From Rickettsiaceae bacterium (GTDB lineage: Bacteria > Pseudomonadota > Alphaproteobacteria > Rickettsiales > Rickettsiaceae): a stretch of 25,787 bases of DNA. Below, in pieces: positions 1 to 9,075 of the stretch. Within the stretch, counting starts at the first letter, position 1, and each line of letters begins with the position of its first letter. The position numbers and the translations under genes are program-made. The notes under the pieces were generated by a model. It worked only from the letters and a program-made list of their open reading frames with translations, searched no databases and was not told where the DNA came from. The DNA lies in contig JAIOYD010000001.1 of the NCBI GenBank assembly GCA_021741285.1, positions 1 through 25,787 of the forward strand, given 5' to 3'.

Positions 1-1696
1 GATATGTCACTTCTACTGGCTTCACCACATTCGTCACCTCTTGCAATGCAATAGTCGCTTCTATGCTGTTGGTTAGACTTTGCATAGGTCGGATTCTCAC
101 CGACTGAATTTTACGCACTTCCCTTGGCGCACTCATATTATTTTTACGCGTTAAATGAGCAATAAGATCTTGAAAAATGCCCTCTTTAATTACATTTGAA
201 AAGTGATCCCCAGCATTTTTACGAATTTTATTTGCCATCATTTTGCTACTATTTACTTTTTTTATATAGGCAAAATAGGCTTTATTATCAATGTTTATAA
301 CATTCGTTGTATTATTGATATCACTACTGAATATCGCCTTTAGTAAATCAGCTGGTAATTTATTTTCCATCGGTAAATCAGCCCTAATAAAAGACAAATT
401 TGAAACCAAAGAAATACCTTTTGAGCTTAAGTCATTTTTATCTATTTTATTTGGATCAAATGAGCTTATAGCCTCTTTTAGAGCTTTCAAATTATAGAGA
501 GCGAGATCTCTTTGCCTGATCGTATCTCTAATATTTTTTTCAACATCTTTAAACTCTTGCTCTCTGCTTGGGGTTAGTGATTTTAAACTCACTAATAAAA
601 TCTCGGGACTGTCTTGAACCTCCATTGGGTAAGAGACTTCTCCTTCTGCCATCTCAAATACGCTATCAGCAAGTTCTATGTAATCAGCCTCTGAGCTATC
701 ACTCATTTGAAAAAAATTAACATCATTAACGCTTTTTATTTGTAAATCATACTTGTTAGATATTTCAGCTAGTGTAAGTCCTGTTGAAACATCTTCTTCA
801 AAATCTTTAGCCAACTCATTTGAAAGCTCTAATATTTTTTCATTACTCAGAGCTTCTTTAACTTGATCCTTAACCTCAGAGAATTTTTTGGACTCAAACT
901 CATCTTTATATTCTTCATAATAATTTTTTATATCTTTTTCAGTGATATTTAATTTTTTTTCTAAAAATTTCCTATCAGCTTTTATATATTCAAAGCTCCT
1001 TAGCTCAGGTACTACAAATGAAGTTTTATTTTCTTGATAAAATTGTTCTAGCTGCTGTAGAGAAATATCATTGGGTTTGTATTCAATTGGCTTAAACATA
1101 AGATCAATTGAAAGTACATCTACAATTCTAGTTTCCGACATATAACTAATAATGCTTTCCTTCATAACATTTGGCGAATAAAAGAAATCCATAAATGTAC
1201 TGAGCATAGTGCTAGTTATCAAATGGTGTTTTATAGAAGCCAAATATTCATCCTCTTTTGCTCGAGAATTGTTAAATGCTGCTTTGAATATACTAAGATC
1301 AAAATCTCCATTAGAATTTTTAAAAAATGGCGTTTTTTTAACATAAGCAATGACTTTCTCATCGCTTATGTCAAATTCATAGTATTTTGCTAAATAGTCA
1401 ATCATAGAGTTATTAATCAATTTCTTGAGCACGGAATTATCTATTCCGAGCTCAGCAATATTTTCTTCAGTTAAGTTAATTCCATTTTGTCTTTGAAGCG
1501 ATTCTATTTCTTTTGCTTTTGCAATATGAAATTCTTCAAATGATATCGAATCAGTCTCACTAAACGAAACTACATCTCCTGAACTATTACCATTAATAAA
1601 GGCGGCTCCTCCGACTCCTACAAAGCTAAATGCTATTAAACCAAGTAATATCCTAACTAATAAACTATCAGCCCCTTTCCTAAATTTTGATATCAT
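1..1696 (-). CDS. ppiD: PpiD/SurA-N-type periplasmic foldase, C-terminus outside window
   Basis: I translated this by hand from the minus strand; the frame is open for 565 codons from the ATG at 1696 to the window edge, so the 3' end is missing. Residues about 10-31 form one hydrophobic anchor (SLLVRILLGLIAFSFVGVGG), followed by an extracytoplasmic helical region resembling the PpiD/SurA N-terminal chaperone domain. In PpiD this protein sits in the inner membrane next to the Sec translocon and helps fold exported proteins. I cannot find the parvulin isomerase signature (a GGDLG-like turn and flanking residues) between the N-terminal domain and the C-terminal region, so it may act as a chaperone only. 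It is divergent from tpiA. The family call is fairly safe; the symbol is by analogy, and a reduced SurA-like protein is the alternative. Confidence 0.75.
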   Translation of the reverse strand, partial: MISKFRKGADSLLVRILLGLIAFSFVGVGGAAFINGNSSGDVVSFSETDSISFEEFHIAKAKEIESLQRQNGINLTEENIAELGIDNSVLKKLINNSMIDYLAKYYEFDISDEKVIAYVKKTPFFKNSNGDFDLSIFKAAFNNSRAKEDEYLASIKHHLITSTMLSTFMDFFYSPNVMKESIISYMSETRIVDVLSIDLMFKPIEYKPNDISLQQLEQFYQENKTSFVVPELRSFEYIKADRKFLEKKLNITEKDIKNYYEEYKDEFESKKFSEVKDQVKEALSNEKILELSNELAKDFEEDVSTGLTLAEISNKYDLQIKSVNDVNFFQMSDSSEADYIELADSVFEMAEGEVSYPMEVQDSPEILLVSLKSLTPSREQEFKDVEKNIRDTIRQRDLALYNLKALKEAISSFDPNKIDKNDLSSKGISLVSNLSFIRADLPMENKLPADLLKAIFSSDINNTTNVINIDNKAYFAYIKKVNSSKMMANKIRKNAGDHFSNVIKEGIFQDLIAHLTRKNNMSAPREVRKIQSVRIRPMQSLTNSIEATIALQEVTNVVKPVEVTY

Positions 1697-1708
1697 AAAA
1701 ATTTCTAT

Positions 1709-1737
1709 TTACTTATTTTGGTATATAGAACTAAAAT
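1709..1737 (+). promoter_or_regulatory. Possible promoter of tpiA-secG-kdsA
   Basis: A TAAAAT hexamer at 1732-1737 (5 of 6 to the sigma-70 -10 consensus) lies 17 bases after a weak TTACTT at 1709-1714. It is placed in the divergent gap between the ppiD-like gene and tpiA. The -35 match is poor and the region is AT-rich, so this is a suggestion only. Confidence 0.3.
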
Positions 1738-1774
1738 AGTGACCTAACTTAATAACTGCAAGTAAATATTTCCT

Positions 1775-2491
1775 ATGAACTCAATCATTATTGCCAATTG
1801 GAAGATGAATATAAAACTTAATGACGCAATTACTCTTGCTCAAAAATTTGAATCCTCCAATCATTCTTGCCAACTTTTTCTTGCTCCCCCAACCCCCTAT
1901 CTTGCTTATCTGGCTAAAATATTAGTAAAAACTAAACTATGTGCACAAGATATCAGTTCTATAAAGGAACTAGGAGCTTATACTGGAGAAAATTCAGCTA
2001 CAATTATTAAAAGCTGCGGAGTACATTATTCTATAATAGGTCATAGTGAAAGACGAACTACTCAAAGAGAAAGTAACAGCATTGTTCGTAAAAAAGTTGA
2101 GAATTGTATAGAGGCTGGAATAGCCCCAATAGTCTGTATAGGTGAAACTCTTGAATCACGGCAAAATAAAAATTATAAAGAATTTCTTATTGAACAAATC
2201 AATTCTTCGCTTCCAAGTAACGCACATAATCTTATTATTGCATATGAACCAGTCTGGGCAATTGGCTCAGGAATAACTCCTCAACCGGAAGAAATCCATG
2301 AGATAGTTGAATTAATCAAAAAAAGTGCTAGAGTGGAGCTAGTTGCAAAAAATGCTCAACTGGTGTATGGTGGATCTGTAAGCTCAAAAAATTTCGCTGA
2401 AATAATAAGAGTACCAGGACTTAGCGGCGTTTTAATGGGCTCTCCTTCGATAGATGAAAGCGAAATGACTTCTATACTTAATCAAAAATAA
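1775..2491 (+). CDS. tpiA: Triosephosphate isomerase
   Basis: Cytosolic enzyme that interconverts dihydroxyacetone phosphate and glyceraldehyde 3-phosphate. The catalytic residues are all visible: Asn8 and Lys10 in ANWKMN, His90 in IIGHSERR and Glu158 in AYEPVWAIGSG, with the phosphate-gripping loop just after, and the VYGGSVSSKNF phosphate-binding segment near residue 208. At 238 aa it is slightly shorter than the usual 250. In glycolysis-poor Rickettsiales the enzyme is thought to serve glycerol-phosphate and lipid metabolism on imported triose phosphate. It starts an apparent operon with secG 7 bases downstream. The identification is secure. Confidence 0.97.
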   Translation: MNSIIIANWKMNIKLNDAITLAQKFESSNHSCQLFLAPPTPYLAYLAKILVKTKLCAQDISSIKELGAYTGENSATIIKSCGVHYSIIGHSERRTTQRESNSIVRKKVENCIEAGIAPIVCIGETLESRQNKNYKEFLIEQINSSLPSNAHNLIIAYEPVWAIGSGITPQPEEIHEIVELIKKSARVELVAKNAQLVYGGSVSSKNFAEIIRVPGLSGVLMGSPSIDESEMTSILNQK

Positions 2492-2498
2492 TAGCATT

Positions 2499-2819
2499 AT
2501 GTTAAATACTTTACTTTTTATACACTTAATTATTGCTCTATTACTTGTGGTAGTTATTTTACTACAGAAAACTAGCACAGATGGCTTGAGCGGAATTGGC
2601 GGAGGCGGAAATAATATGGGATTAATGAGTGGAAGATCTGCTGCAAATTTTTTAACAAGGACTACTATCGTCCTAGGAGTTATATTTTTTGCAAATGCCT
2701 TAATGTTAGCTAATTTATCATCAAAGTCTCATAAGAGCATTTCTAGCAAAATTGAAAAATCAGAACCATCACCTGTTGAAAATTCAACTGATAGCAGTTC
2801 TTTGCCAATTGCCAAGTAA
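2499..2819 (+). CDS. secG: Preprotein translocase subunit SecG
   Basis: Small inner-membrane subunit of the SecYEG channel. The 106-aa product has two membrane segments (about residues 3-22 and 54-72) separated by the family's glycine-rich cytoplasmic loop (LSGIGGGGNNMGLMSGRSAANFLTR), then a polar Ser/Glu-rich tail. It lies 7 bases after tpiA and 58 bases before kdsA on the same strand. The tpiA-secG-kdsA neighbourhood is typical of alphaproteobacteria, where pyrG usually lies between secG and kdsA; it is absent here. Confidence 0.95.
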   Translation: MLNTLLFIHLIIALLLVVVILLQKTSTDGLSGIGGGGNNMGLMSGRSAANFLTRTTIVLGVIFFANALMLANLSSKSHKSISSKIEKSEPSPVENSTDSSSLPIAK

Positions 2820-2877
2820 TTCTTAGAATATACTTAAACTTGCATAACAAATGAATGAATAAGGAATTTTAGGAAAA

Positions 2878-3708
2878 ATGCAAATGAATAATATTGTTAA
2901 AGTAGCTAATATCTCGATCTCAAATGACTTACCTTTTGTTCTAGTCGCAGGGCCTTGCCAAATCGAAACTTTAGATCACGCTCTATTTGTTGCAGAACAA
3001 ATAAAAAAAATTACCAATAAACTTGGCATTTCTTTTATTTACAAATCATCTTTTGACAAAGCGAATCGTACTTCTGCGAAAGCACAAAGAGGCACAGGTA
3101 TTGATGAAGGGCTTAGTATTTTGGCAAAAGTAAAATCTGAAATTGGCTGTCCAATTTTAACCGATGTACACAATGAAGGACAATGCAAACCCGCCGCAGA
3201 TGTAGTTGATGTGCTTCAAATACCTGCTTTCTTATGTAGACAAACCGACTTGCTAAAAGCTGCAGCAGATACGGGCAAAGTTGTAAAAGTAAAGAAAGGA
3301 CAGTTCTTAGCACCATGGGATATGAAAAATGTTTACGATAAGCTTGTGAGTTTTAATGCTAATGGTATTATATTGACAGACAGAGGTACCTCTTTTGGAT
3401 ATAATACCCTTGTTTCAGATATGAGAGGTCTTGCAATAATGGCAGAGACTGGGGCTCCTGTTTTCTTTGATGCAACTCATTCAGTACAGCAGCCAGGTGG
3501 AATAGGTACTGCCAGCGGTGGGCAAAGACAATATGTAGAATTACTTGCAAGGTGTTCTATTGCCGCCGGAGTAGCTGGTGTTTATTTAGAAGTTCACCAG
3601 GATCCTGACAACGCTCCAAGTGACGGACCATGTATGCTAAAACTGGATTCACTTGAAAAAACTCTTTCTACACTTAAGAAATTTGACGAGCTGCGTAAAG
3701 GTATATAA
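2878..3708 (+). CDS. kdsA: 3-deoxy-D-manno-octulosonate 8-phosphate synthase
   Basis: Condenses phosphoenolpyruvate with arabinose 5-phosphate to give KDO-8-phosphate, the precursor of the KDO that joins lipid A to the rest of lipopolysaccharide. Family segments are clear: LVAGPCQIE near the N-terminus, [12 protein letters not shown] (substrate-binding Lys/Arg) near residue 55, [24 protein letters not shown], and [11 protein letters not shown] near residue 200. Length (276 aa) is normal. There are two in-frame ATGs, 2878 and 2884. An AGGA at 2871-2874 lies only 3 bases before the first and 9 before the second, so the second may be the true start. Its presence suggests the organism makes KDO-containing lipopolysaccharide. 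Confidence 0.96.
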   Translation: MQMNNIVKVANISISNDLPFVLVAGPCQIETLDHALFVAEQIKKITNKLGISFIYKSSFDKANRTSAKAQRGTGIDEGLSILAKVKSEIGCPILTDVHNEGQCKPAADVVDVLQIPAFLCRQTDLLKAAADTGKVVKVKKGQFLAPWDMKNVYDKLVSFNANGIILTDRGTSFGYNTLVSDMRGLAIMAETGAPVFFDATHSVQQPGGIGTASGGQRQYVELLARCSIAAGVAGVYLEVHQDPDNAPSDGPCMLKLDSLEKTLSTLKKFDELRKGI

Positions 3709-3775
3709 TCATACTTATTTTTTTATGGATCAAACTACCTCGATACTAGTAAATATAAGTAATTAAAAGGTTTTT

Positions 3776-4609
3776 ATGCGTTGTTTATCTTACTGCACGG
3801 CTTCAGAATACGTAATGACTGATCTTACTGATCATTTAGTTAGTAAAGGCTTTGTAGTCCAAAATTTTGATGATGTTATCTTTGCTAAGTTGCAAGATAA
3901 CGATGACGTAGATATTTTTCTTTTTCCGTTTGGATGCCTTACGGTATGGGGAAGTGATGAGGCTAGAGAAAAATTACTGCTTAATGAACTTAAACAGTTC
4001 GAAATAGATAGCCTTACTGAAGTTATGTCTGATCCCATCAATTTTGAATATCATGAAAACGCTGATAAAGACCATGGAAAGACATTTATTGATGAAGAAA
4101 GAAATAAGATAATCCTTAGTAATAGATCTGAATATATAAAACTATCCCTTTCTCATGCTCTAGCACAGTCTGTAAAATTGATAGTTCTGGAACGCTCAGT
4201 TAGTAAAATCCTTGAAAAAACTTCGCCAATTCAAAAAGAGCTCGCTAATACAGGCAGTGTATCCTTGTCAAAAAAAGAAATATCCAAGCAAATTGGTCAA
4301 CTTTTTAGCGAAAGATACTCTATTAATCTTCATAGTGATATCCTAGATACCCCAGAGTTCTTCTGGCGCAGACCAAGTTATGAACCACTATATCTAATGA
4401 CAGCTGAATTCCAAGATATAAGCGTAAGGCAAGGTATACTTAATCATCGTCTAGATATTATCCAGGAATTATATAATATACTATCAAATGAACTTAATTA
4501 TAAACATTCAGCGCGGCTAGAAATAACCATTGTTGTTTTAATTGCCATTGAAGTAGTGCTAGCTTTTTCACATAACAGTGTAATTTCTGAAATTATAAAT
4601 TTGTTCTAG
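3776..4609 (+). CDS. RMD1 / DUF155 family protein with C-terminal membrane anchor
   Basis: A 277-aa protein of the RMD1 (DUF155) family. It shows the acidic N-terminal half with DVDIFLFPFGCLTVWG, a central helical region, the conserved LDTPEFFWRRPSYEPLY segment near residue 197, a following LNHRLDIIQELYNIL helix, and one C-terminal membrane segment at about 250-268. Eukaryotic members include mitochondrial RMND1, which supports translation in the organelle; the bacterial role is not established. An AAGG just upstream of the ATG fits as ribosome-binding site. It lies 67 bases after kdsA on the same strand and converges on uvrB. I am confident of the family, not the function. Confidence 0.85.
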   Translation: MRCLSYCTASEYVMTDLTDHLVSKGFVVQNFDDVIFAKLQDNDDVDIFLFPFGCLTVWGSDEAREKLLLNELKQFEIDSLTEVMSDPINFEYHENADKDHGKTFIDEERNKIILSNRSEYIKLSLSHALAQSVKLIVLERSVSKILEKTSPIQKELANTGSVSLSKKEISKQIGQLFSERYSINLHSDILDTPEFFWRRPSYEPLYLMTAEFQDISVRQGILNHRLDIIQELYNILSNELNYKHSARLEITIVVLIAIEVVLAFSHNSVISEIINLF

Positions 4610-4677
4610 AAGTAAATCTGAGTTAAGTATAAAAACAAAAACTCTAGATATAAGCGCTAGCACCTTTTAATTTTAGT

Positions 4678-6663
4678 TCAAATAAGCTCAAGTGCGGCTT
4701 CTTCTAACACATTAATCTGATCCCGAAGTTTTGCGGCTTCTTCAAATTCAAGATTTTTTGCAGCTAACTTCATTTCCCTGCGTAAATTTTCTATGTATTT
4801 AGCAAGTTTTCCTGGGTCTGAGATAAGATTTTTAGCTTCTTTTTTGCCTATTTTTTCTGCAACTCTTTGTAACTCATTAAGAGCATGGATTTTTGTTGAT
4901 ATAGTCTGTGGAATAATTCCATGTTTGGTATTATATTCAATTTGAGCTGCTCTTCTTCTCTCTGTTTCTGATAAAGCTTTTTCTAATGACTTAGTCATTT
5001 TATCTGCATATAACAATACCCTACCTTCGCTATTCCTGGCTGCTCTACCTATTGTTTGTATAAGAGAAGTTTCTGAACGCAAAAAACCTTCCTTGTCGGC
5101 ATCAAGAATTGCAACAAGACCACATTCCGGGATATCTAGTCCTTCTCTGAGTAAATTTACCCCAACAATAACGTCAATTTCTCCAAGACGCAGGCTTCTT
5201 ATTATTTCTATTCTTTCTAGAGTTAGTATCGCTGAATGCAGATAAGCTACCTTTTGTCCAAGCTCTGATAAATAATTGCTAAGGTCTTCTGCCATCTTTT
5301 TTGTTAATGTCGTTACGAGAACGCGGAATCCTTGCTCTACTGTCTTTTTTATCTCTCCTATTAAATCTTCTACCTGTGTTGAAGCTGGTCTTACTATGCA
5401 TATCGGATCCAACAAGCCAGTTGGCCTAATAATCAGTTCGATGATTTCTCCTCCTGTTTGCTCAAGTTCAAACCACGAGGGCGTAGCCGAGACAAATATA
5501 GTCTGTGGCCTTAGGTCTAGCCATTCTTCAAACTTAAGGGGGCGGTTATCAAGAGCTGATGGAAGCCTAAAACCATACTCCACAAGCGAAGTTTTCCTTA
5601 CACGATCCCCATTATACATAGCTTTAACTTGTGGTACCATCACATGAGACTCATCCACAAATAGCAATGCATCCTTTGGTAAATACTCAAATAAGGTGGG
5701 TGGCGGCATACCAGCGAAGCGACCAGTTAAAAATCTTGAGTAATTTTCAATACCTTTGCAAGAACCTGTTGCCTGCAACATTTCAAGATCATATTGCGTC
5801 CGCTGATTTAACCTTGATGCTTCCAAAAGCTTATCGTTTTCTTTTAAAAAAATCAAATGTTCTTCTAGCTCATGCTGAATACCAATAATAGCTTTTTTTA
5901 CAATAGATTCAGGGGTTACAAAATGCGAATTAGCATAAAGCGTTACATTATCAAATTTTCGAAATTTTTCACCAGTTAGCGGATCAAATTCACTTATATA
6001 CTCAAGTTCATCACCGAAGAATGATAATCTCCAAGCTCTTGTAGCATAGTGTGAAGGAAAAATGTCAATATTCTCACCAACAACACGAAATGATCCTCTT
6101 TCAAAAGCTATATCATTTCGCTGATACTGTAAATCTACCAGTTGAACTAAAAAATCCTTTCTTTTATATTCCTTGCCAGCTTCAAGTTTCAGTGTCATTT
6201 CATAGTATAATTCAGGCGATCCGAGGCCATAAATACAAGAAACAGAAGATACCACTATAACATCCCTTCTCTCCATCAAAGATCTAGTGGCTGAGTGCCT
6301 TAGTAAATCGATTTGTTCATTAATAGATGAATCTTTCTCGATAAATGTATCGGTTCTTGAAATATATGCTTCGGGCTGATAATAATCATAATAGGAAACA
6401 AAGTACTCCACTGCATTTTCAGGAAATAACTCTTTCATTTCGGAATAAAGCTGAGCCGCCAAAGTCTTATTATGCGCCATAATAAGTGCTGGACGGCCTG
6501 TTTTTTCAATGACATTAGCCATAGTGAATGTCTTGCCAGAACCTGTAATACCCAAAAGCATCTGAGACTTTTCGCCAGCTGCAAGCCCATCTAATAGCTT
6601 TTTGATCGCTTTTGGTTGGTCTCCACTTGGTTGATAAACTGACTTAATCTTAAAAGCGCTCAT
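4678..6663 (-). CDS. uvrB: Excinuclease ABC subunit B
   Basis: DNA-helicase-like damage-verification subunit of nucleotide excision repair; works with UvrA (also in this window, 15363-18251) and UvrC. Residues 38-45 are Walker A (GITGSGKT), followed by the beta-hairpin region [10 protein letters not shown] that inserts at lesions, the Walker B FVDESH, helicase motif [16 protein letters not shown], and a C-terminal UVR motif ([18 protein letters not shown]). I use the ATG at 6663 (661 aa); a TTG two codons further upstream is also in frame but the product then starts MSMSAF and gains nothing. Divergent from grxC across about 60 bases. No LexA-like operator is evident. Confidence 0.98.
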   Translation of the reverse strand: MSAFKIKSVYQPSGDQPKAIKKLLDGLAAGEKSQMLLGITGSGKTFTMANVIEKTGRPALIMAHNKTLAAQLYSEMKELFPENAVEYFVSYYDYYQPEAYISRTDTFIEKDSSINEQIDLLRHSATRSLMERRDVIVVSSVSCIYGLGSPELYYEMTLKLEAGKEYKRKDFLVQLVDLQYQRNDIAFERGSFRVVGENIDIFPSHYATRAWRLSFFGDELEYISEFDPLTGEKFRKFDNVTLYANSHFVTPESIVKKAIIGIQHELEEHLIFLKENDKLLEASRLNQRTQYDLEMLQATGSCKGIENYSRFLTGRFAGMPPPTLFEYLPKDALLFVDESHVMVPQVKAMYNGDRVRKTSLVEYGFRLPSALDNRPLKFEEWLDLRPQTIFVSATPSWFELEQTGGEIIELIIRPTGLLDPICIVRPASTQVEDLIGEIKKTVEQGFRVLVTTLTKKMAEDLSNYLSELGQKVAYLHSAILTLERIEIIRSLRLGEIDVIVGVNLLREGLDIPECGLVAILDADKEGFLRSETSLIQTIGRAARNSEGRVLLYADKMTKSLEKALSETERRRAAQIEYNTKHGIIPQTISTKIHALNELQRVAEKIGKKEAKNLISDPGKLAKYIENLRREMKLAAKNLEFEEAAKLRDQINVLEEAALELI

Positions 6664-6722
6664 TGACAACCAATTAAATAATGATTTAAACTGTCAGTAT
6701 AACCTTTTAGAAGCAAATAACT

Positions 6723-6974
6723 ATGAAAAAAATTACAATTTACACAACAAGCATCTGCCCTTACTGCGTTCGTGCAAAAGCGCTATTTGACCGCAAAGGC
6801 TTAACTTATGAAGAAATTAACGTTGAAGAGCAACAAGAACGCGACAAAATGGTCATAAAAGCTGGTGGAAGACGTACTGTTCCACAAATTTTTATCGGTT
6901 CTGTCCACGTTGGCGGATGCGATGATCTTTATGCTCTTGAAAAAGAAGGTAAACTAGCAGGCATTTTAAATTAA
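6723..6974 (+). CDS. grxC: Glutaredoxin 3
   Basis: Small cytosolic dithiol oxidoreductase that reduces disulfides at the expense of glutathione. The 83-aa protein is one thioredoxin fold with the active site CPYC at residues 12-15, the cis-proline TVP at 52-54 and the glutathione-binding GGCDD near residue 68. Length is typical. It starts a run on the plus strand and is followed 13 bases later by the broken NlpC/P60-like gene, which has its own GGAGAG ribosome-binding site. Confidence 0.96.
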   Translation: MKKITIYTTSICPYCVRAKALFDRKGLTYEEINVEEQQERDKMVIKAGGRRTVPQIFIGSVHVGGCDDLYALEKEGKLAGILN

Positions 6975-6987
6975 TTGGAGAGAATAT

Positions 6988-8206
6988 ATGGCAAAAGAAA
7001 AAAATACTAACGGCGATATTATATATTCCGCTATTTACTCAATTCGATCTAATCAATGGAAAATTCAAGATAATCAATATGATCTTTTGAAATTACTTAC
7101 CTTATTGCCTGAATTATACAAAGATTTCACTTTTGATAACTTAGGAAAAGAATCTGTAAAAACCCTAACAAATGATTTAGTCGGTATTGCCTCTTTTAAT
7201 GAAGCAGTAAAGGCCCAGGCAGAGATTTTCTCTTACTGTTACGGTATAAAAACTAATAAAATAGCCGAAGCATTAAACCTAGCATTGCCGTTAACAACTG
7301 AAGAAAATATTAGCCGAATATTGGGAGGATTACTCCCGTCTGGTTACGATAACTCAATAGAAAAAGGAGTTATTCCTATTCTCGGAGCTGAAGGAGCATA
7401 TTGGGGAACTTCACAACCAACAGCTATTACTACTTTACTTAGAGCAGCCTATTATACCGTAACAAAAGAAAAATTTGGTTCCGGGTCAAGCTTAGATGAG
7501 TCTAGTATTTTTCATACATTTGATTTGCCTGCTAGTTATAACCCTAGCACAGTTCTAGAATGTAGCTATCTTCATAAACCAGTCTCTGTTTGGCAACTAA
7601 CTGTTCCACACTCCGGATATTCTTTTGGGGGCGACAGAGCAAGCACTAAGCAATTTAGACCAGAAGACTGCACGTCATTCCTAGAAAAAATATATCAACT
7701 TGTTCCATCATCTGGCAGCTCGGCTGATTTATATCTTGCAGCAAGGACCTTGAGTGCATAGGATGTTACTATGGCTCCATCAAATTGGCTTGATTCTGCA
7801 AGCGGATCGTTAGTAAGACTATTGAAGGTATCGAAAGAACCTACCCCAGGATATATTGTAGCTTCCAGAACTTTCTCTGAAGAAAAACCACAAGCCTCCT
7901 CTCTTGGCTCAGGTGGACATACCGGTATGTTTTTAGGCGCAGATATAAGGTGAAATTGTTACTATAGCTTATAATCGAGATATGCCTGACAGGGAAGGCT
8001 TTGGTTTAAAATCCAGATCTTTTGAAAACTCATCAACGAAATGTACATTCTTTTTAAAACGTACTGATTTTGATTTCATTCCTAGAAGTAACGATTACTA
8101 GCCGTTTGACTTTAGAGATCTATATGGTTTTGTTTCTAGTATTGACGATGAGCTTCTTGTATCTGGAGAAGGAACAAGCCTGTTAGAAGAGGAATTTAAA
8201 GAGTAA
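6988..8206 (+). pseudogene. Broken NlpC/P60-like cysteine peptidase gene
   Basis: A decayed gene of about 405 codons. The first 257 codons are intact and end in a TAG at 7759. The same frame continues without loss of protein character to a TGA at 7951, where a single-base insertion near 7945-7950 shifts the reading; from 7949 the next frame carries on (GEIVTIAYNRDMP...) through a second TAG at 8099 to a TAA at 8204. The C-terminal half looks like an NlpC/P60 papain-fold domain: candidate nucleophile Cys228 in RPEDCTSFLEK and candidate His near codon 311 in GSGGHTGMFLG. The usual PGDIVAW segment reads PGYIVAS, further decay. The 200-residue N-terminal part I do not recognise. Family members cut peptidoglycan peptides or act as effectors; the truncated product would lack the His and be inactive. 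Confidence 0.7.
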
Positions 8207-8255
8207 TTATTTTTAACTTAAACTTATACAACAAATCAACAACTTAAAATAGAGC

Positions 8256-8909
8256 ATGAAAGACACCATACCGATACTATACAGCTTTGTTAGATGTCCA
8301 TATGCGATGAGAGCAATAATGGCTTTGTTAGAGTGCCGAATTAACTGTATTGTGCGAGAGGTGGATCTTAGAAATAAACCATCTTCTATGTTAGAAATAT
8401 CTCCTAAAGGAACCGTACCAGTGTTGATTTTAAAGACTAGGGTCATTGACCAGAGCCTTGATATAGTTAATTATGCTCTAGAACAAAATGACCCATTTAA
8501 TATTCAAAAATATACCCAAGAAAAACAAAAAGAGATACAAGAACTAATTGCTAATAATGATATTGAATTTACAAAGTTACTCAGAATCTATAAATATCCA
8601 GAAAGATATCCGGAAGATTCTCAAGAATTATGTAAACACCAGATAGAAACTAAATTCTTAAATAAATATGAAAAAATGCTGGATAGCAACCTGTTCTTAT
8701 TTGGTCTTAAATCTATAGCAGATATTACAATTTTACCTTTTATTAGACAATTCGCTATAGTCGATCAAGATTGGTTTTATAACAGTGATTATAAAAATAT
8801 TATTGCTTGGCTTAAACTGATGACAAATAATGATGATTTTCAAAATATCATTATGGCAAAACATCAGCCTTGGCAAGAATTTGATAAATTAGTATACTTA
8901 TTTAACTAG
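8256..8909 (+). CDS. Glutathione S-transferase-family protein
   Basis: Cytosolic GST-fold protein of 217 aa. The N-terminal thioredoxin-like domain has the active-site segment RCPYAMRA with Cys14, the cis-proline KGTVP at 51-55 and the glutathione gamma-Glu-binding DQS at 65-67. The helical C-terminal domain follows from about residue 90. Cys rather than Ser/Tyr at the catalytic site suggests a glutaredoxin-2-like or thiol-transfer activity rather than classical conjugation. It follows the NlpC/P60-like remnant by about 50 bases and may once have shared a transcript with grxC. Substrate is unknown. Confidence 0.85.
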   Translation: MKDTIPILYSFVRCPYAMRAIMALLECRINCIVREVDLRNKPSSMLEISPKGTVPVLILKTRVIDQSLDIVNYALEQNDPFNIQKYTQEKQKEIQELIANNDIEFTKLLRIYKYPERYPEDSQELCKHQIETKFLNKYEKMLDSNLFLFGLKSIADITILPFIRQFAIVDQDWFYNSDYKNIIAWLKLMTNNDDFQNIIMAKHQPWQEFDKLVYLFN

Positions 8910-9075
8910 TAGATATATGGACTAAATATCTATCAACTAGCCGCAGATGCGGTTGAGCCAACTCGATTTCATTTAATAACGATGCTTTATCTATATTTAA
9001 ACTGTTCTCCAACCCGAAACTGAGGTAAAATAAGTTATTACCTAGAATATTAATAATAACTAGCCAAGAGCATTT
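8910..9075. other. Intergenic region with two dyads before pit
   Basis: Two inverted repeats are visible. One at 8934-8955 has a CCGC/GCGG core around an AGAT loop, extended by CAA/TTG after a small bulge; it could end the GST transcript but has no T-run. The other at 9033-9061 pairs AGTTATTA with TAATAACT around a 13-base spacer and ends 14 bases before the pit start, where an operator or a 5'-UTR hairpin might sit. Neither matches a motif I know. Confidence 0.35.

Noticed and set aside
5276..5888. Plus-strand open frames opposite uvrB
   Set aside because: They are mirror frames of a conserved, fully recognised gene and show no independent protein features.
6988..8206. UAG read as a sense codon in this genome
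   Set aside because: Two in-frame TAGs occur in the NlpC/P60-like frame, but a frameshift is there too, and intact genes such as the RMD1-family gene, pit and uvrA end in TAG. Pseudogene decay is the simpler reading.
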